Shown in pieces: positions 7,683 through 12,196 of a stretch of DNA of 12,196 nucleotides. The stretch is from Acidimicrobiales bacterium (lineage in GTDB: Bacteria; Actinomycetota; Acidimicrobiia; Acidimicrobiales; JAKAVM01). The stretch's first letter is position 1. Each line of letters starts with the position of its first letter. The stretch lies in assembly GCA_027451785.1 (NCBI GenBank), contig DAIDIS010000179.1, forward strand, positions 1 through 12,196, in the 5' to 3' direction. The translations under genes and the position numbers were made by a program. The notes beneath the pieces were generated by a model. It worked only from the letters and a program-made list of their open reading frames with translations. It did not search any database and was not told where the DNA came from.

Positions 7683-8153
7683 GTGAAATGCCCAGAGTGT
7701 TCGAGTATCGACGACAAGGTTGTCGATTCCAGGTTGGCCGACGATGGTTCGGCGATCCGGCGCCGCCGTGAGTGCCTGGAGTGCGGACGACGCTTCACGA
7801 CATTCGAAAGACTGGAAGAGGCCCCTATGTGGGTAGTCAAGCGTTCAGGTGAAAAGGTCGAGTTCGATCGTGAGAAGATTGCTGCCGGTGTGCGGTCGGC
7901 GGCCAAGAACCGCCCGGTGGCAGAGGACGAAGTCGAGTCATTGGTTGCCGAGGTGGAAGATTCGCTTCGCGAGCTCGGGTCAACACTTTCCTCCGAGAAA
8001 ATCGGCTGGGCGGTGCTGGAGAGACTACGCAAGATTGACGACGTTTCGTACCTGCGCTTCGCGAGTGTCTATAAGGGATTTACTGATGCCGGAGACTTCG
8101 AGCGGGAGGTCGGGCTATTGACTAAGTCGACGGAGCCGAAGTCTCACTTGTAG
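7683..8153 (+). CDS. nrdR: Transcriptional repressor NrdR
   Basis: NrdR senses ATP/dATP and represses ribonucleotide reductase genes. From GTG 7683 the product is 156 residues, the usual length, and opens with the canonical MKCPEC. The zinc ribbon uses Cys3, Cys6, Cys31 and Cys34 (CPEC and CLEC). RRRRECLECGRRFTTFER follows, then the ATP-cone domain at about residues 49-139 (VVKRSGEKVEFDREKI ... YLRFASVYKGF). GTG codons at 7674 and 7665 are in frame and would add three or six residues. 7674 has AGGTG six bases upstream, whereas 7683 has no ribosome binding site but a TATAAC at 7668-7673, so a nearly leaderless message is possible. I see no NrdR box nearby. The lexA-chiZ-nrdR order matches mycobacteria. 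Confidence 0.97.
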   Translation: MKCPECSSIDDKVVDSRLADDGSAIRRRRECLECGRRFTTFERLEEAPMWVVKRSGEKVEFDREKIAAGVRSAAKNRPVAEDEVESLVAEVEDSLRELGSTLSSEKIGWAVLERLRKIDDVSYLRFASVYKGFTDAGDFEREVGLLTKSTEPKSHL

Positions 8154-8211
8154 CCGCGCCCGCCGAATCCCGTACTTCATCACTTTCTTGCCCGTAAGTT
8201 GAAATCTACCT

Positions 8212-8245
8212 GGCACAGCGTGCGGTGCGGACTCGGTGCCCTTTT
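8212..8245 (+). terminator. Possible terminator between convergent nrdR and the RlpA-like gene
   Basis: GGCAC (8212-8216) and GTGCC (8236-8240) can pair around a 19-base loop, followed by CTTTT. An alternative small stem GCAC-AGC-GTGC uses the same left arm. The T-run overlaps the last codon of the opposing gene. The short stem makes this weak. Confidence 0.35.
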
Positions 8246-9326
8246 ATGGAGGTGGGACCATGATGTATGCATTGACATTGACGAGGCCGGTGGAGTGTAG
8301 GGCTATTGCCGCAACATGGCTTAGGTCGAGTACGCGGCCATTTGCATACGGCCCCCTATCGTTGACGTAGACGAGTACGCCATATTGTCCGGAAGTGACG
8401 AACAAGAGAGTTCCAAACGGTAACGTTTGGCTGGCACAGGTCCACAGGTTTTCGTCATAGATGGCACCGCTGGCCGTAGGGTCACCGTCGAAACCAGGGC
8501 CGTACCAAGAGGCGACGCCCGTTATTGCTTGGCCGAACTGAGTAAAGCCGTCATCGACGAGTTGTGCTTGAGAGATAGGCCCTAGGGGATACTTGGACAT
8601 CCGGCTCATCTGTTCGGCGGTAATTGCTGCATAATCTCTGCCTCCGGGTGTCTGCATAGTCATGTCGACCGCAGACCCGCCTGTATTGCCGCCGATCGCC
8701 AGAGGATGCATGAAAAGACGGCGAGCTTCGCTCTCGGTAGCATCGATTTGAAGCTGAGCATCGTTTGCGGAATTGGTGATCATCTGCTTTCGAAGGACTG
8801 CAATCTGCGAGGAAACGGATTGGGCGTCAGAGAAGTCTGCTTCAGCTTTGCGCTCCGATCGCATGGCGACAATTCTCGACTCTTGAAGTGACTTCACTTC
8901 ACCGCTCAGGCGTGAGATTGCTTGCTGGTCCAAGAATATCTTCAAAGGCGGCGCCCCAAGAAGGGCGTCCACCGCACTGTCTGATCCGGTCATAAATCGT
9001 TGGATTGCCAGCATTCTTAGGTCGGCCGCCTCCTGATTGAATCTCGTTGACACAATGCTCTCCTCGAAGTGGTCGTCGAGAATCTGGGCTTGAATGTTGC
9101 TGAGACGGGTGGAAAGGGCGGCAACCTGGAGGACGGTCGCTGCATCCGGCTGGCCTTGAGCGGCCTGAGGTGGGTTGGCTGCGTTAGCGGCAAGCGGCCC
9201 TATGATGACCTGGCATAGACCAAAAAATGCAGCACCTGCCAGCGCAAGCGGCCAACGCATGGCAGCATTGGGCCGGGTGCTCGGCGTTGGTTGGGTTTTC
9301 TGCCGGGTATTAGTTCTTTGGTGCAC
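8244..9326 (-). CDS. Secreted coiled-coil protein with C-terminal RlpA-like double-psi beta-barrel domain
   Basis: The 360-residue product has a hydrophobic signal segment at about 24-45 with a likely cleavage after Ala49 (ANA motif). A helical, Gln/Ser/Asp-rich region at about 60-205 probably forms a coiled coil. A linker leads to a C-terminal RlpA-like domain from about 268 (GVASWYGPGF, LPFGTLLFV, VYVNDRGPYANGRVLDLS). RlpA proteins act on the cell wall, and some are lytic transglycosylases at the septum. The usual TA(N/S)GE and TAAH stretches here read TASGA and TCAS, so catalysis is doubtful. No SPOR domain is present. GTG 9326 is the longest start and lacks a ribosome binding site; ATG 9260 (residue 23) would give a compact signal peptide and is a real alternative. 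It is divergent from pfkA. Confidence 0.85.
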   Translation of the reverse strand: MHQRTNTRQKTQPTPSTRPNAAMRWPLALAGAAFFGLCQVIIGPLAANAANPPQAAQGQPDAATVLQVAALSTRLSNIQAQILDDHFEESIVSTRFNQEAADLRMLAIQRFMTGSDSAVDALLGAPPLKIFLDQQAISRLSGEVKSLQESRIVAMRSERKAEADFSDAQSVSSQIAVLRKQMITNSANDAQLQIDATESEARRLFMHPLAIGGNTGGSAVDMTMQTPGGRDYAAITAEQMSRMSKYPLGPISQAQLVDDGFTQFGQAITGVASWYGPGFDGDPTASGAIYDENLWTCASQTLPFGTLLFVTSGQYGVLVYVNDRGPYANGRVLDLSHVAAIALHSTGLVNVNAYIMVPPP

Positions 9327-9331
9327 GGAGG
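9327..9331 (+). promoter_or_regulatory. Shine-Dalgarno site of the phosphofructokinase gene
   Basis: GGAGG lies eight bases before ATG 9340 and directly abuts the farthest possible start of the divergent RlpA-like gene. The promoter of pfkA must therefore lie inside the 5' end of that gene's longest reading frame. Confidence 0.8.
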
Positions 9332-9339
9332 TCTGATAA

Positions 9340-10383
9340 ATGCTAATTGGGGTGTTGACCGGTGGGGGGGATTGCCCGGGCCTGAACGCCGTAATACGAG
9401 GTGTCGCAGGTCGAGCAGTTCGGGCCTATGGGGATGAGGTTATCGGTTTCTTCGACGGATGGAAGGGAGTCCTGGAGAAGCGGTTCCTAGCGCTTGATAT
9501 GGGCAACACTTACGGAATTTCCCGTGAGAGCGGGACAATGATCGGTACTTCCCGGACCAACCCAGCGGCCAGAGAAGGGGGAATCGGTATTGCCCTTTCC
9601 AACCTGAGTGAACTCGGGGTCGGTGCTCTGGTGGCAATCGGTGGCGATGACACGCTGGGAGTCGCAAGCAAAGTGGCAAATGCGGGTGCTTTGGTCGTGG
9701 GCGTCCCGAAAACAATCGATAATGATCTAGCGGCGACTGAAGTTACCTTCGGCTTCTACTCCGCGGTCCAGAGCGCAACCGACGCAATCGATAGCCTCAG
9801 GAACTCTTCACGCTCGCACAACCGGGTAATCGTCTGCGAGGTTATGGGCAGGAACGCAGGTTGGATCGCCCTGGAGGCCGGAATTGCGGGTGCCGTTCCC
9901 GAAATTATGATTCCAGAAGTCCCCTTCGATCTTGCCGGGCTCTGCTCCAGGCTCGAAAAGCGACACAAGGCCGGGGAGCAATCTGCAATCCAGCGCGAAG
10001 CGCTTGTTGTCGTGGTCGCCGAAGGTGCTAGCTGTGCCGAATACAAGCGACTGGACGACGGCTCCCTGGACGAGTTCGGGCACCCGAAGCTGAGCGGCAT
10101 AGGTCATTGGCTGGCAAACGAAATCGAGGCACGCACCGGCATCGAGTCGAGGGCCAGCGTCCTTGGCCATATACAAAGGGGGACTCCACCAATTGCGTAC
10201 GATCGAGTCCTCGCAACGAGGCTTGGAATGAAGGCCGTGGACGTTATCCACGATGGCCGGAGTCACCGAATGGTTGCACTCAGGGACGGGCGGATTGAAG
10301 ACGTCGATCTTGCGGACGCGCTAGCCGCTCCGAAGCTAGCCGACACCGCAATGCTCGACGATTATCTCCGGACATTCCGTTGA
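9340..10383 (+). CDS. pfkA: 6-phosphofructokinase, signature of the pyrophosphate-dependent type
   Basis: The enzyme phosphorylates fructose 6-phosphate to fructose 1,6-bisphosphate. The 347-residue product begins MLIGVLTGGGDCPGLNAVIR and has the catalytic PKTIDND (123-129, Asp127 as base), MGRNAGWIA (169-177) and GHIQRG (276-281) at family positions. The phosphate-donor loop reads GGDDTLG, giving Asp104 where ATP enzymes have Gly, and Lys124 replaces the Gly of E. coli. In the group containing the Amycolatopsis methanolica enzyme, Asp104 with Lys124 marks PPi use, which would also allow the reverse gluconeogenic direction. This is inferred from residues only. A strong GGAGG supports the ATG. 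The stop overlaps the next gene as TTGA. Confidence 0.95.
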   Translation: MLIGVLTGGGDCPGLNAVIRGVAGRAVRAYGDEVIGFFDGWKGVLEKRFLALDMGNTYGISRESGTMIGTSRTNPAAREGGIGIALSNLSELGVGALVAIGGDDTLGVASKVANAGALVVGVPKTIDNDLAATEVTFGFYSAVQSATDAIDSLRNSSRSHNRVIVCEVMGRNAGWIALEAGIAGAVPEIMIPEVPFDLAGLCSRLEKRHKAGEQSAIQREALVVVVAEGASCAEYKRLDDGSLDEFGHPKLSGIGHWLANEIEARTGIESRASVLGHIQRGTPPIAYDRVLATRLGMKAVDVIHDGRSHRMVALRDGRIEDVDLADALAAPKLADTAMLDDYLRTFR

Positions 10384-11126
10384 GTGTGCCAGAAGACTTT
10401 TCGGGCGATGCCTCGGCGATTAAAGGCGTTCCGCCGAGAGTCCTCGCAATCTACGCGCATCCAGACGATGCAGAAGTCTCTTGTGGAGCCACCTTGACCA
10501 AGTGGCGTGCTGGAGGCTCCACGGTCCGTCTTGTGGTGGCAACCCGCGGGGAAAAGGGGACCCAAGACCCTTCCGTTAGCCCGGAGGAGTTGGCGAAGAC
10601 GCGCCAAGACGAGATGCGGGCAGCCGATGAGCACCTCGGGATTGAGGGGAGAGTTCTCCTAGGTTATGGGGACGGCGAGATTGAAAACTCTCCCAGGCTG
10701 AGGGAACAACTTGTCAGACTGATCCGAAAAGAGAAACCGACGGTGGTGATGTGCCCGGACCCGACTGCGGTTTTCTTTGGCTCTGATTACTTTAACCACC
10801 GTGACCATAGAGAATTGGGCTGGGCGGTAATGGACTCGGTTTCGCCGGCGTCCGGTTCGCCTCATTATTTTCCGGCCTGTGGCCCTGCACACCAAGTGCG
10901 AACCGTCTACATGTCGGGCACGATGAACCCGGATATCGTGATCGACGTATCAGGGTATATAAAGCCCAAGGTTGCGGCCATAGCCTCTCACGTATCGCAG
11001 ATCGGCTCCGATACGAGCGGCTTGGAAAGCCAAGTGGCGGCCCGAGCGCAGGAAATCGGTCGTCCGGCGGGTTTCGGCTTCGGGGAGTGCTTCCGGATTC
11101 TCAGGATTTCTCATGGCCGGAGCTAA
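10380..11126 (+). CDS. PIG-L/LmbE family deacetylase
   Basis: This 248-residue protein belongs to the zinc-dependent GlcNAc deacetylase family that includes MshB and Mca of mycothiol metabolism. The zinc site is visible as YAHPDDAE (His27, Asp30, with Asp29 as likely general base) and NHRDH (His143 as third ligand). ATRGEKGTQD and a C-terminal region with HVSQIG follow the usual pattern. The substrate cannot be read from the sequence: mycothiol biosynthesis, detoxification of thiol conjugates or another N-acetyl sugar are all possible. TTG 10380 overlaps the pfkA stop (TTGA) and GTG 10386 is an alternative start. The overlap implies co-translation with pfkA. A tandem hairpin follows the stop, so the operon probably ends here. 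Confidence 0.9.
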   Translation: MSVPEDFSGDASAIKGVPPRVLAIYAHPDDAEVSCGATLTKWRAGGSTVRLVVATRGEKGTQDPSVSPEELAKTRQDEMRAADEHLGIEGRVLLGYGDGEIENSPRLREQLVRLIRKEKPTVVMCPDPTAVFFGSDYFNHRDHRELGWAVMDSVSPASGSPHYFPACGPAHQVRTVYMSGTMNPDIVIDVSGYIKPKVAAIASHVSQIGSDTSGLESQVAARAQEIGRPAGFGFGECFRILRISHGRS

Positions 11127-11128
11127 GC

Positions 11129-11162
11129 CTGGCGCGGTTCGCCAGTTCGCCAGTTCGCTGGC
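11129..11162 (+). terminator. Double hairpin after the deacetylase gene, probable terminator without U-tail
   Basis: CTGGCG (11129-11134) pairs perfectly with CGCCAG (11140-11145) around a five-base loop. GCCAG (11149-11153) pairs with CTGGC (11158-11162) around a UUCG tetraloop. Both can form at once, two bases after the stop codon. No T-run follows, as is common for actinobacterial terminators. Confidence 0.5.
11137..11160. repeat. Three tandem 8-bp units GTTCGCCA
   Basis: GTTCGCCA occurs at 11137-11144 and 11145-11152, and as GTTCGCTG at 11153-11160. The change in the third unit is what creates the right arm of the UUCG hairpin, so the repeat and the hairpin are linked. Confidence 0.85.
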
Positions 11163-11186
11163 CCAGCCGCTCAGCAGGGGCAAGTC

Positions 11187-11212
11187 GGCCGTTAGACGAG
11201 GCCGTTAGATGG
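11187..11212. repeat. Tandem duplication, two 13-bp units
   Basis: GGCCGTTAGACGA (11187-11199) and GGCCGTTAGATGG (11200-11212) match at 11 of 13 positions. It is another short head-to-tail duplication in noncoding sequence. Confidence 0.85.
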
Positions 11213-11415
11213 AGCGGGGATTGCGGGCATCTACCTCACCGAGCTTGGTGTAATGGATTGGTGGGGTTTGGGGGGAAACTGCAAACTTTTGGAGACAATC
11301 CGGTTGCAAACGCATTGCGGTTTGGTGTGAACCAAGCTTGGCGTGCCGATAAACCCTGACAAGGAAGGCAGAAGGTCTCGAATCGCGTTGTCGTTAGTCC
11401 AAACGTGCGCGAAGA

Positions 11416-11444
11416 TTGATATAAGAGCGGTAGGTTATTAGTAC
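11416..11444 (+). promoter_or_regulatory. Candidate promoter of the DUF3040 gene
   Basis: TTGATA (11416-11421) and TAGTAC (11439-11444) are separated by 17 bases; the -10 match is poor. An alternative -10, TATAAG at 11420-11425, has no good -35. Transcription must start after the hairpins at 11129-11162 if these terminate, but the exact promoter is uncertain. Confidence 0.25.
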
Positions 11445-11473
11445 GCCTACGGACTTGCTGTAAGGGAGAAGCG

Positions 11474-11848
11474 GTGCCGCTTTCAGAAGAAGAACAGCGG
11501 ATCCTCTATGAGATAGAGCGCAACTTCTATGAGCGCGATCCTGAGTTCGCTGCAAAGGTCAAGTCGGAGACCGTCTACGCGCATGCTGGGCGGAACCTGA
11601 AGTGGGGCGCGCTGGCGTTCCTTCTGGGGCTCGTTATCGTTATTGCGTCCTTCACCACGTCGGTATACGTCGCGTTTGCGGGTTTCTTGGTCATGTTGGC
11701 TTCGGCGGTGTTCATTGAGCGGAATGCCAGACGACTCGGCAAGGCAAGCATTGCCCAGATAGCCGAGAACGCAAAGGCTAGAGGCGTGCCCAACGCAATG
11801 GGTGAAATCCGAAAGAAGTTCCACGAGCGGTTCCGAAAAGAGGATTGA
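11474..11848 (+). CDS. DUF3040 family membrane protein
   Basis: The N-terminal MPLSEEEQRILYEIERNFYERDPEFA is the hallmark of DUF3040, a small actinobacterial family of unknown function often encoded near mraZ and the division and cell-wall cluster. The product has 124 residues: an amphipathic N-terminal helix, two transmembrane segments (about 44-60 and 63-81) joined by a very short turn, and a basic, probably cytoplasmic C-terminal tail. GTG 11474 is preceded by GGGAG at 11464-11468 with five bases spacing. The gene overlaps the next one by four bases (TTGA), so both are probably made together. No enzymatic motif is visible. Confidence 0.9.
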   Translation: MPLSEEEQRILYEIERNFYERDPEFAAKVKSETVYAHAGRNLKWGALAFLLGLVIVIASFTTSVYVAFAGFLVMLASAVFIERNARRLGKASIAQIAENAKARGVPNAMGEIRKKFHERFRKED

Positions 11849-12102
11849 CGCTGAGATCGCTCTTAGGTTCCGCAGCCCTTCTCCTATCGAGGCCAAGGTT
11901 GTTGGTGACGGCAGTTCGTCAAGCCAACAGGCTTGCTAGGCACCGCTGGTGGACGAAGGCGCCATTCCTGCCGGTCCCGACGAGTGATTACAGGAAGTTC
12001 CGAATATTGACGGCCTACGGATCCGAGGGCGCCGGCCCGACTCCGCGGGATTTTGCCGACTACCTCGAATGGTGTCGCCAGATGGACCGAATAGCCGGGT
12101 AG
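11845..12102 (+). CDS. Small conserved-looking protein of unknown function
   Basis: I do not recognise a named family. The 85-residue frame starts with TTG inside the DUF3040 stop (TTGA). A moderately hydrophobic N-terminus (LRSLLGSAALLLSRPRLL) is followed by basic AVRQANRLARHRWW and then a Pro- and aromatic-rich core, KAPFLPVP ... YRKFRILTAYG. The C-terminus DFADYLEWCRQM looks like an amphipathic helix. The motif-like spacing of Trp, Tyr, Phe and Pro and the overlap junction suggest a real gene, and I have an impression of similar short actinobacterial proteins with a WW..PPFLP..Y..FR..TAYG pattern. An interface protein acting with the DUF3040 product is possible but unproven. Confidence 0.65.
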   Translation: MTLRSLLGSAALLLSRPRLLVTAVRQANRLARHRWWTKAPFLPVPTSDYRKFRILTAYGSEGAGPTPRDFADYLEWCRQMDRIAG

Positions 12103-12132
12103 CGGCGGAGCCAAGGGGACTCGTTTTAGGAT

Positions 12133-12196
12133 ATGACAAAAGCTCTCGTCCTGAACGTAACCTACGAGCCCCTTTGTGTCGTGTCCACCAAGAGAG
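12133..12196 (+). CDS. HNH endonuclease, first 21 codons (3' end outside window)
   Basis: ATG 12133 opens the frame MTKALVLNVTYEPLCVVSTK, which continues to the window edge. This N-terminus (ALVLN.TYEPL.VVS) is characteristic of a conserved bacterial HNH nuclease-domain family common in actinobacteria; the His-Asn-His core would lie beyond the window. AGGA directly precedes the start and AAGGGGA lies 13 bases upstream (12113-12119); neither has ideal spacing. The function in vivo is not established, and the assignment rests on about 20 residues. Confidence 0.8.
   Translation, partial: MTKALVLNVTYEPLCVVSTKR

Larger units (their letters stand above)
11127..11473 (+). other. 347-base intergenic region with repeats and stem-loops, upstream of DUF3040
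   Basis: I find no convincing coding frame and no recognisable tRNA, tmRNA, SRP RNA or RNase P RNA. In order it holds a double hairpin (11129-11162), three 8-base repeats (11137-11160), a 13-base tandem duplication (11187-11212), a G-run cluster (11255-11275: runs of 2, 2, 4 and 6 G), a bulged stem-loop CAAACGC/GCgGTTTG (11307-11324), the hairpin TTGGT-GTGA-ACCAA (11322-11335) and the palindrome CCAAGCTTGG (11332-11341). The last three overlap and could be alternative folds. A long structured leader or a small RNA is possible but not shown. Confidence 0.5.

Noticed and set aside
11255..11275. G-run cluster as a G-quadruplex
   Set aside because: Runs are 2, 2, 4 and 6 G, so only a weak two-layer structure is possible; kept only as part of the gap description.
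11087..11359. 90-codon open frame across the deacetylase 3' end and the following gap
   Set aside because: It shows no family pattern, starts inside the deacetylase gene and runs through repeats and hairpins; low-complexity composition suggests chance.
11127..11473. Possible SRP RNA, tmRNA or RNase P RNA in the gap before DUF3040
   Set aside because: The conserved cores of these RNAs, such as the SRP GGAAGGAAGCA-type segment or the RNase P AGAGGAAAGTCC segment, are absent.

Overview
The window is a 12.2 kb piece of what looks like an actinobacterial chromosome with moderate GC (roughly the high fifties in percent by eye, not computed). The order miaA - dapF - hflX - ... - lexA - LysM gene (chiZ) - nrdR is the one I recall from Mycobacterium and its relatives. 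DUF3040 is essentially an actinobacterial family. The SOS operators have the CGAAC-N4-GTTCG form used by actinobacteria and Firmicutes. The moderate GC, frequent GTG and TTG starts and an E. coli-like DapD suggest a deep actinobacterial lineage such as Acidimicrobiia; that placement is inference. I see no insertion sequence, phage gene, CRISPR array, tRNA or rRNA.

Layout. Bases 1-6006 are a plus-strand, tightly packed run: the 3' part of miaA (tRNA modification), dapF, hflX (ribosome-associated GTPase), then dapC, dapD and dapE. Together dapD-dapC-dapE-dapF cover the succinylase route from tetrahydrodipicolinate to meso-diaminopimelate, the precursor of lysine and of peptidoglycan cross-links. 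Bases 6007-6145 separate dapE from the convergent lexA and hold two adjacent tandem duplications, one of which builds a hairpin. lexA (minus) and a LysM membrane protein of ChiZ/YneA type (plus) diverge from a control region with three LexA-type operators, so this is an SOS module coupling DNA damage to cell division. A terminator and then nrdR (ribonucleotide reductase repressor) follow.

Bases 8244-9326 (minus) encode a secreted coiled-coil plus RlpA-like protein. Its start lies 13 bases from the divergent pfkA, which has the residues of a pyrophosphate-dependent phosphofructokinase. A PIG-L/LmbE deacetylase overlaps the end of pfkA. A structured, repeat-rich 347-base gap precedes a DUF3040 membrane protein, an overlapping small unknown protein, and the first codons of an HNH endonuclease cut by the window edge.

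Most of the window is conserved housekeeping sequence. The parts most worth a second look are the lexA-chiZ operator region, the intergenic duplications and hairpins, the altered RlpA-like domain and the PPi-type phosphofructokinase. I did not find a clearly new biological system.
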